Part shown: positions 1 through 8,743 of the stretch, in pieces | Layout of the letters: each line of letters starts with the position of its first letter | Numbering within the stretch: position 1 is the first letter of the stretch | NCBI GenBank assembly: GCA_910576875.1 | Contig: CAJTKI010000005.1 | Coordinates: 1-41,188, forward strand | Direction of reading: 5' to 3' | DNA from: an uncultured Christensenella sp. | Lineage (GTDB): Bacteria; Bacillota; Clostridia; Christensenellales; UBA3700 | DNA: 41,188 nt | Position numbers and translations under genes: made by a program | The notes under the pieces: model-generated | The model's input: only the letters and a program-made list of their open reading frames with translations | Told to the model about the DNA's origin: nothing | The model's database searches: none

Positions 1-839
1 TGGCGCATTCGTTGGTTACGGACGGCTGGGCGGCGCATCGGCTGCATCGCAAATACGCGATCCCGTATACGGTGTTTGTACAGAACTCGGATATCAATCA
101 CTTCTTCCCCAAGTACAAGTTTTTGCGGCGGGCGGCGATACGGATCTTGCGACAAGCGCGCGCGATAATCTTTTGTTCGCAGAAAGTGAAAGAACGCGCG
201 TACGCGCAATACGCGCCCCGAAAAGTGCGCGAGGACTTGGAGCGCAAGACGCACATCATTCCGTTCGGGATCGAACCGATATTTTTTGATAACCAACCCG
301 CTGCGCCGCGCGAAGCGCAAACGCGCCGCGCGCGCGTCGTTACGGTCGGCACGATCGAAGCGAATAAGAATCAATTGACGGTCGCCAAAGCGTTGGAGAT
401 TTTGCGCGCGGACGGATGGGAGATCTCGTATCGGTTTGCGGGAAAAATCGCCGACGAGGCGTATTTCCGCGAGCTCAAAGCGTATGATTTTGCGGAGTAT
501 TGCGGCTGTAAAACGTACGAAGAATTGATCCCGCTGTATCGGGAGGCGGATGTTTTCGTCCTGCCGTCCGTTCACGAGACGTTCGGACTGGTATACGCGG
601 AAGCGCTGTCGCAAGGGCTGCCGATCATCTATTCCGCCGGACAGGGATTCGACGGACAGTTCCCGCAAGGGGAAGTCGGCTACGCGATCGACAGCAACAA
701 TCCGCAGGAAATCGCCGAAAAAATCCGCGCAATCCTGCACGATTGCCCGAAATTGTCCGAAAATGCCGTTAAGGGGGGGGGGTGCTTTCGCTGGAACAGC
801 GTGGCACAAGCGTATCAGAACGCGATACAAGGAGTATAA
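1..839 (+). CDS. Glycosyltransferase family 4, 5'-truncated by window edge
   Basis: C-terminal part of a GT-B-fold glycosyltransferase that would transfer a sugar from a nucleotide donor to a growing surface polysaccharide at the cytoplasmic face. The frame is open to the window edge, so the true start lies upstream; the TTG at 12 is only the first possible start inside the window. Visible are the N-domain end (CSQKVKERAY), the linker and donor-domain start (RARVVTVGTIEANKNQLTVAKALEIL), and the nucleotide-sugar site HETFGLVYAEALSQGLPI with the E-x7-E pattern of family 4. The C-terminus has the usual aromatic-Trp end (FRWNSVAQAY). A run of ten G at 773-782 encodes Lys-Gly-Gly-Gly just before this end and could slip. 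Stop at 837-839 is immediately followed by the next gene. Donor and acceptor cannot be told. Confidence 0.88.
   Translation, partial: AHSLVTDGWAAHRLHRKYAIPYTVFVQNSDINHFFPKYKFLRRAAIRILRQARAIIFCSQKVKERAYAQYAPRKVREDLERKTHIIPFGIEPIFFDNQPAAPREAQTRRARVVTVGTIEANKNQLTVAKALEILRADGWEISYRFAGKIADEAYFRELKAYDFAEYCGCKTYEELIPLYREADVFVLPSVHETFGLVYAEALSQGLPIIYSAGQGFDGQFPQGEVGYAIDSNNPQEIAEKIRAILHDCPKLSENAVKGGGCFRWNSVAQAYQNAIQGV
773..782 (+). repeat. Homopolymeric G10 tract inside the glycosyltransferase gene
   Basis: Ten consecutive G in frame near the 3' end of the glycosyltransferase gene. Gain or loss of one base would shift the frame and replace roughly the last 20 residues, including the conserved Phe-x-Trp segment. 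Such tracts are classical slippage sites in phase-variable surface genes; as written, the gene is in the full-length state. Confidence 0.9.
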
Positions 840-1766
840 ATGCTCGGCGTAATACTGTTGAATTATAAGAAATATTCGGAAACGATCGATTGCGCGCGGC
901 AGTTGAAAAATCAAATCGACGCGTGCGATCGGATCTATATCGTCGACAACGCTTCCGGCAACGAGTCGGTAGAGACGTTGCGCGAAACTTTCGGCGCGGA
1001 CGCGCAGATCGCGATCTTGGAAAGCGATCGAAACGGCGGATTTTCGTACGGCAACAATATCGGATTTCGCCGCGCAGTCGCGGACGGTTGTACGGAATTG
1101 CTTTGTTCCAACTCCGATATCCGTTTCGACGAGGGTTGCGTGGCGCATATGCGCGCCAAGCTCGCGTCTCATCCCGAAGTCGCGGTCGTCGGTCCGAAGA
1201 TCTTTACGCCGGACGGCGGGTTGCAAAAGTGCAACAAGACGAAGTTGACGGCGTTTCGGTTTGCGATGCATCACAAACCGTTGGTGTGGCTGGACGTGTT
1301 CGGGGTCAATAAGCGGTACGGGATGCTGGACTATGCGTTCGATCGCGATATCGTATTCGACGGCATGGTGTCCGGATGTTGTTTTTTGATCCGCGCGGAC
1401 GTATTGGAGCAGATCGGATATTTGGACGAAGGCGTGTTTTTGTATCACGAAGAGGATATTCTCGGCGCAAAGTTGCGTCAACGCGGCTGGAAAGTCATGG
1501 TCGCGACCGACGCGACGATCGTGCATTACGGAGCGGGCAGCATCGGCGCGGTCAGCGCGTTTACCAGATACTGCACGTTTGCGAGCGCGTTCTACTATTT
1601 GTGGCATTATGCGAACACGGGCAAGTGCGCGATGAAACTGCTTTTGTCGTGGGCGCGAACGATGTTCGGTCTCAAATCCGGCAAAGATCCGGACTATAAG
1701 AAATACTCGAAACAGTTAAAGCGAGACGTCATGCAACTGATCGCCACGGAGCGAATCACGGAATAA
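840..1766 (+). CDS. Glycosyltransferase family 2 (rhamnosyltransferase-like)
   Basis: A 308-residue GT-A-fold glycosyltransferase, the usual length for the rhamnosyltransferase-like (WbbL/RfbN-type) branch of family 2. The N-terminus has the beta-strand/VDNASG nucleotide-binding segment (residues 35-40), then RNGGFSYGNNIGF (64-76) and a DxD-equivalent NSD at 91-93. The later FLYHEEDILGAKLRQRGW carries the catalytic-base ED region typical of the family. The start ATG at 840 abuts the previous stop and has AAGGAG at 829-834. It lies in a polysaccharide operon with dTDP-rhamnose genes downstream, so transfer of rhamnose is a reasonable inference, but specificity is not shown by the sequence. Confidence 0.9.
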   Translation: MLGVILLNYKKYSETIDCARQLKNQIDACDRIYIVDNASGNESVETLRETFGADAQIAILESDRNGGFSYGNNIGFRRAVADGCTELLCSNSDIRFDEGCVAHMRAKLASHPEVAVVGPKIFTPDGGLQKCNKTKLTAFRFAMHHKPLVWLDVFGVNKRYGMLDYAFDRDIVFDGMVSGCCFLIRADVLEQIGYLDEGVFLYHEEDILGAKLRQRGWKVMVATDATIVHYGAGSIGAVSAFTRYCTFASAFYYLWHYANTGKCAMKLLLSWARTMFGLKSGKDPDYKKYSKQLKRDVMQLIATERITE

Positions 1767-1767
1767 T

Positions 1768-2991
1768 ATGCGGCAAAGACAGTTTGGATTTCGAAAACAT
1801 CGGATCGGATATACGATTTTCATACTGTCGTATCTGTGCTTCACGGTCTTTTCGTCGTATCCTTCGGTATTGGCGGTGGAACTGCCGATCCCGACGACGC
1901 TCGTATTCGTCGTTTTGCAGGCGGCGGCGCTGTGCTATTTTGCGTATCGGGCGGAATTGTCGATTCCGATCGTGCCGGCGGTCATCTTTATATTGCGATT
2001 GATCCTGTTTGCGGGCAATGCGATCGCGTTGCATATGTCGCTTGGAACGCTGTTTTACGAAATCGTATTGACGTTGATCTATATCTATGTATTCTCGTTT
2101 ATGTATTCGTACGCCAGCGAGGACGGCACGGAGATCCGGCGACTGTTGATCGGGCTCGTAACGGTGACGACGCTGCAACTCGCGATCGGCATTTTGATCC
2201 ACGGCTCGGACAAAGGCGAGATCGCCGCCGGAATCGGCATGAGCAATTATGCGGCGACGTTTTTGCTGTTGGCGTTCGGGTACTTTTTGTTTTCGCCGAA
2301 GACGAAGTACCGCGTGCTCTGGATCGGCGTTTCGGTATGCGGCGTATTGTTGACGCTGTCGTTCGGCGCGTACGTCGTGTTGGCGTTTTTGGCGGCGTTG
2401 CGGCTGGTCACGGCATTGGATTGGAAGTTGCCCAGATCGTGGCTGATTTTGTTGGGATTGGCGGTTGCGGGCGTACTGGCAATCGCGGTATTGGCGCAGA
2501 CGGATTTCGGAAGACCCGTGGTCGATAAGATGGCGGAAAAACTCCGCTTGCTGTTTACGGGCAATTTACAGGCGTTCGGCTCGTCCAGATTGATGCTGTA
2601 CGAGTTTACGTTGGACAATATCAAACGGCATTGGGCGTTCGGTCCGATCGAGAATTTCAATCCGAATTTGGCGCCGTCGGATGCGTTTTTCCGTTTCCAA
2701 TACGATCGCTCGCACAATTTGTTGTTGGAATCTCTCGTGCTGTACGGCGTGTTCGGGACGTTGGTCAATCTCGCGCTCGCGATCTACGTGTGCCGTTTGG
2801 CAAAACGCAGAATCGTCGGACAACCTGCCAAAAAGGCGATCGTCTTCGCGGTTTTGGGAACGGTGGCGCATGGGTTGATCGAACCGAATTTCTTTACGAT
2901 GCACTTCGAAATTCTGCTGTGGATTCTGTTGGGCGCGCTGTTGTCGCCGAACAAGCGACAGACGCCGAAACTGTACGGGGAGGCGGCGTAA
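1768..2991 (+). CDS. O-antigen polymerase/ligase family membrane protein (Wzy-like)
   Basis: A 407-residue polytopic membrane protein made of successive hydrophobic helices (roughly ten), with a larger loop near the C-terminal third. That loop contains RSHNLLLESLVLYG, with His316-Asn317, the HN-x-x-LE signature of the Wzy_C/O-antigen ligase family (PF04932). Members polymerise lipid-linked oligosaccharide units or ligate finished glycan on the outer face of the cytoplasmic membrane. It starts two bases after the glycosyltransferase stop and ends four bases before the flippase gene, so it is translated from the same operon. Polymerase (Wzy) is more likely than ligase because a flippase is adjacent, but the fold alone does not decide. 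Confidence 0.82.
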   Translation: MRQRQFGFRKHRIGYTIFILSYLCFTVFSSYPSVLAVELPIPTTLVFVVLQAAALCYFAYRAELSIPIVPAVIFILRLILFAGNAIALHMSLGTLFYEIVLTLIYIYVFSFMYSYASEDGTEIRRLLIGLVTVTTLQLAIGILIHGSDKGEIAAGIGMSNYAATFLLLAFGYFLFSPKTKYRVLWIGVSVCGVLLTLSFGAYVVLAFLAALRLVTALDWKLPRSWLILLGLAVAGVLAIAVLAQTDFGRPVVDKMAEKLRLLFTGNLQAFGSSRLMLYEFTLDNIKRHWAFGPIENFNPNLAPSDAFFRFQYDRSHNLLLESLVLYGVFGTLVNLALAIYVCRLAKRRIVGQPAKKAIVFAVLGTVAHGLIEPNFFTMHFEILLWILLGALLSPNKRQTPKLYGEAA

Positions 2992-2994
2992 CGT

Positions 2995-4416
2995 ATGGCG
3001 AAGAATTCGGTGTTGAAAAAAATATTGAGTTTGTTTTCGATCTCGCTGGTGGCGCAAATCGTGTCGCTGGCGGTCAGCGTCGTCATGATCCTGTACACGC
3101 CGCGCCATGTCGGCGTGGAGAATTACGGATATTGGCAGCTGTATCTGATGCTCGCGTCGTTTGTCGGGTTCTTCCATCTGGGATTCAACGACGGCATTTA
3201 TCTGCGCCAGGGCGGCAAGACGTACGAAGAGTTGGATCGATCCAGCATCAAGACGCAGATGAGCATCGTATTCGCGTTCGAATATCTGATCGGATTCGGC
3301 ATGTTGCTGTACGGGATTCTGTCCAAGTCGGACGCGAACAAGTCGTTTGTATGGATCGGCGTTGCGATATATTTGATGCTGGTTTTGCCGTACAGTTTGT
3401 TCTCGTACATTTTGCAAGCGTGCGGACGCGTGCAGTGGTACTCGTATTCGGTGATATTCGAACGCGCGGTCTTTTTGATCGCGCTGGTCGTCGGAATCCG
3501 TTGCGGTCTCGACCGTTTCCAGTATCTGATCGCGCTGGATCTGGGATCGAGATTTTTGTCGTTTGCGTTTTTGCTGATCGTTTGCCGCAAGATCGTGTTT
3601 GCCAAATTCGCGGCGTTCCGACCGGCGATGCGGGAAGTGTTTGCGAATATCGGGGTCGGCATCAAACTCATGCTGTCCAATATCGCCAGCAGTCTGATCA
3701 TTGCGGTCGGGCGCATCATGATCGAGCGCGCGTGGGGGATCGAGACGTTCGGGAAGATCTCGCTGTCGATCTCGTTGGCGAATTATTTGATTGTGTTTTT
3801 GACGGCGTTGAGCATCGTGCTTTTCCCGATCTTGCGCACGCTGGACCGAGAAAACGCGCGAAAAATCTATCACATCGCGCGCACGGTATTTATGATTTTG
3901 ATCGCGATCGCGATGCTGGCGTACGTCCCGATGCGGTGGGTGTTGGAAAAATTGTTGCCCCAATATGCGGACGGACTGCAATATCTTGCGATTTTGTTCC
4001 CGATGTGCTTGTTCGAAGCGCGCTTGCAACTGGTATCCGTCACGTATCTCAAAGTATACCGAAAGGAAAACGGCATGTTGCTGTTGAACGTGATTTCGTT
4101 GGCGATCAGCGCGGCGCTGTGTTCGATTACCGTGTTTGCGTTGAAGAGTCTGAACTGGACGGTCATCGCGATCCTGGTTGCGATCGCCGTGCGCAGCGTG
4201 CTGTTCGATTGGTATGCGGAGCGCGTCGTCGGCGTGCGGTATACGGTCAACGGCATTGCGGAGATCGTTTTGGGGATTGTGTTTTCCGCGACGGCGTGGT
4301 ATATTGGTGGGTGGAAATCCGCGTTGATTTACGCCGCCGTTTTGGCGGGGTATCTGTGCTGGAATATTCCGAATGTCAAAAAGGTCGTTCGAAACTTAAA
4401 GGAGTTGAGATCATGA
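2995..4416 (+). CDS. Polysaccharide flippase (Wzx/MurJ-like superfamily)
   Basis: A 473-residue membrane protein with 12 to 14 predicted helices, matching the oligosaccharide flippase family (Polysacc_synt). The N-terminus (SLFSISLVAQIVSLAVSVVM, then YTPRHVGVENYGYWQLYLML) is the typical opening of Wzx proteins. The expected role is to flip undecaprenyl-linked repeat units across the cytoplasmic membrane for the neighbouring Wzy-like enzyme. Start ATG at 2995 follows the upstream stop by three bases; its stop overlaps the next start as ATGA at 4413-4416, showing translational coupling to the rhamnose genes. Confidence 0.87.
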   Translation: MAKNSVLKKILSLFSISLVAQIVSLAVSVVMILYTPRHVGVENYGYWQLYLMLASFVGFFHLGFNDGIYLRQGGKTYEELDRSSIKTQMSIVFAFEYLIGFGMLLYGILSKSDANKSFVWIGVAIYLMLVLPYSLFSYILQACGRVQWYSYSVIFERAVFLIALVVGIRCGLDRFQYLIALDLGSRFLSFAFLLIVCRKIVFAKFAAFRPAMREVFANIGVGIKLMLSNIASSLIIAVGRIMIERAWGIETFGKISLSISLANYLIVFLTALSIVLFPILRTLDRENARKIYHIARTVFMILIAIAMLAYVPMRWVLEKLLPQYADGLQYLAILFPMCLFEARLQLVSVTYLKVYRKENGMLLLNVISLAISAALCSITVFALKSLNWTVIAILVAIAVRSVLFDWYAERVVGVRYTVNGIAEIVLGIVFSATAWYIGGWKSALIYAAVLAGYLCWNIPNVKKVVRNLKELRS

Positions 4417-5804
4417 ACGTAATCGACACAAAGTTAAAAGGCGTCAAAGTGATCGAACCGGTCGCGCACGGCGACAATCGCGGTTGGTTTATGGAGACGT
4501 ATAATCAAGAGGCGTTCCGCGCCGCGGGACTGGACTATACGTTTGTGCAGGATAATCAGAGTTATTCGGCGCAAAAGGGTATTTTGCGCGGATTGCATTT
4601 CCAGAACAATCCTTGGGCGCAGGCGAAACTCGTGCGGTGCACGCAGGGCGCGATCCTGGACGTCGCCGTCGATATCCGCAAAGGCAGCGAGACGTATCTG
4701 CAATACGTCGCGGTCGAATTGAGCGCGGAGAATAAAAAACAGTTGTTGATCCCGCGCGGATTCGCGCACGGCTTCGTCACGTTGACGCAGGACGTCATGG
4801 TGCAATACAAGGTGGACAACGTCTATCGCCGCGAATCGGATCGAGGCATCCGTTACGACGATCCGCAGATCGGCGTGCAGTGGGGCGTGGATCAACCCAT
4901 CCTTTCGCAAAAGGATACGTCGTCGCCGTTGCTGCGCGACAGCGACGCGAATTTTACCGTCAAAGTATTAGTGACCGGCGCGGGGGGACAGCTGGGATTC
5001 GACATGTTGCGCAAGTTGCGCGCGGAAGGATATGACTGTTTGGGCGCCGATCGCTCGGATTTCGATATCGTGGATTACGATTGGACGCGCGCGTTCGTAA
5101 AGGCGTACCGACCGGACATCGTCGTGCATTGCGCGGCGTACACGGCGGTCAATCAGGCGGAGTCGGATGCGGAGCGCTGCGCGGAAATCAATGTCAAAGG
5201 CAGCGAAAATCTGGCGCGCGTCTGTCGCGAGATCGGCGCGAAGATGGTCTATATCTCGACCGATTACGTCTACGACGGCAGCGGCGAAAAGCCGTTTTGT
5301 CCGCACGACGCGCCCGCGCCGCTCAGCGTATACGGCAAGACCAAACTGGACGGCGAGCGCGCATGCGCCGCGCAGACGGATCGTTTGTTTGTGATTCGGA
5401 CGAGCTGGGTATTCGGAGTCAACGGCAATAACTTCGTGAAGACCATGCTCAAATTGGGCAAAGAACGCGATTGCGTCCGCGTCGTGCACGATCAGATCGG
5501 ATCGCCGACGTATACGCCCGATCTGGCGGATTTTATCTTCTATCTGATGCAGAGCGAGCGTTACGGCACGTACCATTGTACGAACGAAGGGTATTGTTCC
5601 TGGTACGAGTTCGCGCGCGAAATATTCTGCCTGTCCGGCACGGATACGCGCGTCGAGCCGATCGCGACGGCGGATTATCCGACGCCTGCCGTCCGTCCGC
5701 TCAACAGCAGGCTGGACAAGCAATGCTTGATCGAATGCGGCTATCACGCGCTGCCTGCGTGGCAGGATGCGTTGGCGCGCTATTTGCGGGAGATGAACGT
5801 ATGA
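4413..5804 (+). CDS. rfbCD: Fused dTDP-4-dehydrorhamnose 3,5-epimerase / dTDP-4-dehydrorhamnose reductase
   Basis: One uninterrupted 463-residue frame carries two enzymes of dTDP-L-rhamnose synthesis. Residues 1-185 are a cupin-type RmlC epimerase, with FVQDNQSYS and the catalytic-His segment GILRGLHFQ (His62). Residues 187-463 are RmlD, an NADPH-dependent SDR reductase with the TGAGGQLG dinucleotide loop (188-195), STDYVYDG and the Y-x3-K pair in VYGKTKLDGE. The linker between them is short (RDSDANFT); there is no stop, no Shine-Dalgarno and no sensible start codon at the junction, so the RmlD half is not separately translated. The start is fixed by the ATGA overlap with the flippase and GGAG at 4401-4404. 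The 3' end overlaps rfbB by ATGA. Fusion couples the last two steps of the pathway in one polypeptide. Confidence 0.93.
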   Translation: MNVIDTKLKGVKVIEPVAHGDNRGWFMETYNQEAFRAAGLDYTFVQDNQSYSAQKGILRGLHFQNNPWAQAKLVRCTQGAILDVAVDIRKGSETYLQYVAVELSAENKKQLLIPRGFAHGFVTLTQDVMVQYKVDNVYRRESDRGIRYDDPQIGVQWGVDQPILSQKDTSSPLLRDSDANFTVKVLVTGAGGQLGFDMLRKLRAEGYDCLGADRSDFDIVDYDWTRAFVKAYRPDIVVHCAAYTAVNQAESDAERCAEINVKGSENLARVCREIGAKMVYISTDYVYDGSGEKPFCPHDAPAPLSVYGKTKLDGERACAAQTDRLFVIRTSWVFGVNGNNFVKTMLKLGKERDCVRVVHDQIGSPTYTPDLADFIFYLMQSERYGTYHCTNEGYCSWYEFAREIFCLSGTDTRVEPIATADYPTPAVRPLNSRLDKQCLIECGYHALPAWQDALARYLREMNV

Positions 5805-6820
5805 AAATATTGGTGACCGGCGGCGCCGGATTTATCGGATCGAACTTTGTGTATTACATGCTGGATCGGTATCCGGACGATCAAATCGTGTGTCTGGACA
5901 AACTGACGTATGCCGGCAATCTGTCTACGCTGGAGAGCGCGATGCGCGATCCGCGGTTCCGATTCGTTCGGGGCGATATCGCCGATGTGCAAGCGGTGGA
6001 CGCGTTGTTTGCGAGCGAGCGTCCGGACGCGGTCGTCAATTTTGCGGCGGAAAGCCATGTGGATCGCAGCATCGAAGATCCGCAGATCTTTTTGGTGACC
6101 AACATTCTCGGCACGCAGGTGTTGATGGACGCTTGTCGCAAGTACGGCAATATCCGCTATCATCAGGTGTCGACGGACGAAGTGTACGGCGATTTGCCGT
6201 TGGACAGACCCGATCTGATGTTTACGGAGACGACGCCGATCCATACGTCCAGTCCGTACAGTTCGAGCAAGGCGGGCGCCGATTTGCTCGTGCAGGCATA
6301 TTACCGTACGTACGGATTGCCGATTACGATTTCGCGGTGCAGCAACAATTACGGTCCGTATCATTTTCCGGAAAAGCTGATCCCGTTGATGATCTCGCGC
6401 GCGCTGGCGGACGAGTCGCTGCCGGTCTACGGCGACGGCAAAAACGTACGCGACTGGCTGTACGTCGAAGATCATTGCGATGCGATCGATCGCATTTTGC
6501 GGCACGGGCGCATCGGGGAAGTGTACAACGTGGGCGGGCATAACGAAATGTCCAACATCGATATCGTCAAGTTGATCCTGCGCCGTCTGGGCAAGCCCGA
6601 AAGCTTGATTACGTACGTCAAGGATCGCAAGGGACACGATCTGCGCTATGCGATCGATCCGACCAAGATTCATGCCGAATTGGGATGGTTGCCCAAGACG
6701 ACGTTTGCGGACGGCATCGTCAAAACGATCGACTGGTATCTGGACAATCGCAAGTGGTGGCAGGATATCGTCAGCGGCGAATACCGCAAGGATTATCAAC
6801 GCCTCTACGCGCAGAAATAG
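5801..6820 (+). CDS. rfbB: dTDP-glucose 4,6-dehydratase
   Basis: A 339-residue extended SDR enzyme, standard RmlB length. It converts dTDP-glucose to dTDP-4-keto-6-deoxyglucose using tightly bound NAD. The N-terminus begins directly with the Rossmann motif TGGAGFIGSN, followed by NFAAESHVDRSIEDP, the STDEVYGD loop, and SPYSSSKAGAD containing the catalytic Tyr-x3-Lys; the Asp-Glu acid pair of 4,6-dehydratases is in TDEVYG. The ATG at 5801 overlaps the preceding stop (ATGA). It supplies the substrate for the upstream RmlC-RmlD fusion protein. Confidence 0.96.
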   Translation: MKILVTGGAGFIGSNFVYYMLDRYPDDQIVCLDKLTYAGNLSTLESAMRDPRFRFVRGDIADVQAVDALFASERPDAVVNFAAESHVDRSIEDPQIFLVTNILGTQVLMDACRKYGNIRYHQVSTDEVYGDLPLDRPDLMFTETTPIHTSSPYSSSKAGADLLVQAYYRTYGLPITISRCSNNYGPYHFPEKLIPLMISRALADESLPVYGDGKNVRDWLYVEDHCDAIDRILRHGRIGEVYNVGGHNEMSNIDIVKLILRRLGKPESLITYVKDRKGHDLRYAIDPTKIHAELGWLPKTTFADGIVKTIDWYLDNRKWWQDIVSGEYRKDYQRLYAQK

Positions 6821-6832
6821 GGGGATCGCTTT

Positions 6833-7711
6833 ATGAAAGGAATTATACTGGCGGGCGGCAGCGGAACGCGGTTGTATCCGTTGACGATGGATACGTCCAA
6901 ACAGCTGTTGCCGGTCTATGACAAACCGATGATCTATTATCCGTTGTCGACGCTGATGCTGGCGGGGATCCGCGAAATCCTGATCATTTCGACGCCGCGC
7001 GATCTGCCTGCGTTTCGACGCATGCTGGGCGACGGCGCGCGGCTGGGGTTGCGGTTGTCGTATGCGGAACAGCCGTCGCCGGACGGCTTGGCGCAGGCGT
7101 TCCTGATCGGCGAATCCTTCTTGGCGGGCGATAGCTGTACGATGATTCTCGGAGACAACATCTTTTACGGCAACGGGTTGTCCGCAATGTTGAAGTCCGC
7201 GGTCGCGCAGCGATCGGGCGCGACGGTGTTCGGATACTATGTCGAAGATCCGCAACGCTTCGGCGTCGTCGAATTCGACGCGCAAGACCGCGTGGTCTCG
7301 ATCGAAGAAAAACCGCAGAATCCCAAATCCAATTATGCGGTGACGGGACTGTACGTCTACGACGACAGAGTGGTCGAGTTTGCCAAAAAAGTCAAGCCGA
7401 GCGCGCGCGGCGAGTTGGAGATCACCGATCTCAATCGCATGTATCTGCAAGACGGATCGCTGCAAGTCAAATTGCTGGGACGCGGCTACGCTTGGCTGGA
7501 TACCGGCACGACGGACAGTCTGCTGGACGCGGCATGCTTCATGAGCATATTGGAAAAGCGGCAGGGCGTCAAAGTGTGCGTGCCCGAAGAGATCGCGTTC
7601 GTCAACGGCTGGATCGATCGCGCGCAGTTGGCGGACTGCATCGCGATGTACGGCAAAAGCAATTATGCCAAGTATCTGGAAAAGGTGATGCGCGGCGGCA
7701 TTCGCTATTAA
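6833..7711 (+). CDS. rfbA: Glucose-1-phosphate thymidylyltransferase
   Basis: A 292-residue nucleotidyltransferase, the usual size of RmlA. It makes dTDP-glucose from dTTP and glucose 1-phosphate, the first step of rhamnose synthesis. The start KGIILAGGSGTRLYPLT is the textbook RmlA nucleotide-binding motif, with QLLPVYDKPMIYYPLSTLM after it, and EEKPQNPKSNYAVTGLYVYD and RGYAWLDTGT further on. The gene lies 12 bases after rfbB, preceded by a purine-rich GGGGATCG stretch. It is the last gene of the polysaccharide operon: a strong hairpin terminator starts 24 bases past its stop. Confidence 0.97.
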   Translation: MKGIILAGGSGTRLYPLTMDTSKQLLPVYDKPMIYYPLSTLMLAGIREILIISTPRDLPAFRRMLGDGARLGLRLSYAEQPSPDGLAQAFLIGESFLAGDSCTMILGDNIFYGNGLSAMLKSAVAQRSGATVFGYYVEDPQRFGVVEFDAQDRVVSIEEKPQNPKSNYAVTGLYVYDDRVVEFAKKVKPSARGELEITDLNRMYLQDGSLQVKLLGRGYAWLDTGTTDSLLDAACFMSILEKRQGVKVCVPEEIAFVNGWIDRAQLADCIAMYGKSNYAKYLEKVMRGGIRY

Positions 7712-7735
7712 GCGCGCAACGATCGAAGAAAAAAG

Positions 7736-7759
7736 AGATCTGCCGAGGCAGATCTTTTT
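7736..7759. terminator. Bidirectional intrinsic terminator between rfbA and the dnaC-like gene
   Basis: Perfect inverted repeat AGATCTGCC (7736-7744) and GGCAGATCT (7747-7755), best drawn with a CGAG tetraloop, followed on the plus strand by T5 (7755-7759) and preceded by an A-run (7729-7734) that gives a T-run on the minus strand. It sits between the convergent rfbA and dnaC-like genes and can serve both. Confidence 0.9.
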
Positions 7760-7795
7760 GCATTGTTTGCGCCGATTGCGGTCGGGGCGGACTGG

Positions 7796-8740
7796 TCAGC
7801 GGCTTTGGAATTTGCGCAGGTCGTCGCCTTCCAGATACGGCGTAACGACCGCATAGGACTTGTTGGCAAGGCGGGAATAGATGCGTTCGCCGTAGCGGGC
7901 GCAGAAGGATTCGGGCGTCAAGTTGGTGCTGACGACAATGGGCTTGGCGTCGGCGATGCGGCGTTCGACGATGTGCAGCAGATATTCGAGCGTGACGTTG
8001 CGGTAGATCGGCTCCGTGCCCAGATCGTCGAGCATGAGCAGATCTGCCGTGAACAGGCTGTCGTACAGCGCCGAATCGCGTTGCAGCTTGCCGGTGTGGC
8101 GGGCAAGAATGAGTTCGTGAAACTCGAACGCGCTCAGATAGCATACCGTATTGCCGCGCGCGATCAGATCGTTGGCGATCGCCGCAAGCAGAGCGGTCTT
8201 GCCGACGCCGACGTTGCCGGACAGCAAAATGCTGCGGATGCGCGTCGTATCGAACCGTTGGCAAAATCGCGCGGCAAACGCGTAGACTTTGGACAGATGA
8301 TCGGATTGGGGCACGCGCAGGTCGGCGATGCGGTTGTCCGCAAACGTAAACGCGGGCAGAGATCCTAAACGGCAAGACGATTGCAACAGCCGCTGATAGA
8401 TGCGCTTGCGGCACGCGCAAGGGCGGTCGTTGTCGACAAAACCGCTGTCGCCGCAATGCGGGCATTGCGGATGCGGATCGAGATCCAGTCCCAACCGCGC
8501 GACGATCTCGTCGTATCGCGCTTGCAACGCGTCCAGACGCGTCTGCGCGTCCTGCGGATCGGAGCCGAACGCTTGGGCGCGCGCCAGTTCGTTGCGGCAG
8601 GCGTTGAGTCGTTGCATGGCTTGCGCGTATTCGGGATTTTGAAGAGCGGCGGTTTGTCGCGCGCGCAAATCCCGACGCGCCTGTTCGCGGCGGTCGCGCA
8701 AAATGTCGTCGGTACGGTCGAGCAGTTGCTGTTTGGTCAT
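7796..8740 (-). CDS. dnaI: DnaC/DnaI-type replicative helicase loader (AAA+ ATPase)
   Basis: A 314-residue AAA+ ATPase expected to load the DnaB-family helicase at the origin and during restart. Residues 1-85 form a charged, probably coiled-coil N-domain. A zinc-binding knuckle follows, CPHC at 93-96 and CACRK at 108-112, as in DnaI. The ATPase core has Walker A GNVGVGKT (175-182), Walker B LLMLDDLG (234-241), the sensor-1 STNL and an Arg-rich end. The start ATG lies three bases after the stop of the DnaD-like gene, so both share one transcript from the promoter at 10242-10270. The pair DnaD-repeat protein plus DnaC-like loader is a common Bacillota arrangement. The symbol is by analogy to Bacillus. 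Confidence 0.9.
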   Translation of the reverse strand: MTKQQLLDRTDDILRDRREQARRDLRARQTAALQNPEYAQAMQRLNACRNELARAQAFGSDPQDAQTRLDALQARYDEIVARLGLDLDPHPQCPHCGDSGFVDNDRPCACRKRIYQRLLQSSCRLGSLPAFTFADNRIADLRVPQSDHLSKVYAFAARFCQRFDTTRIRSILLSGNVGVGKTALLAAIANDLIARGNTVCYLSAFEFHELILARHTGKLQRDSALYDSLFTADLLMLDDLGTEPIYRNVTLEYLLHIVERRIADAKPIVVSTNLTPESFCARYGERIYSRLANKSYAVVTPYLEGDDLRKFQSR

Positions 8741-8743
8741 CGC

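Noticed and set aside
2566..4029. Minus-strand open frame opposite the flippase gene
   Set aside because: It is rich in Arg, Gln and His, without domain, promoter or ribosome site, as expected from the complement of a biased gene.
4971..5804. A separate rfbD gene starting at the GTG at 4971
   Set aside because: This start would remove the first beta-strand of the Rossmann fold and has no ribosome site; the frame is continuous with rfbC, so a fusion is the simpler reading.
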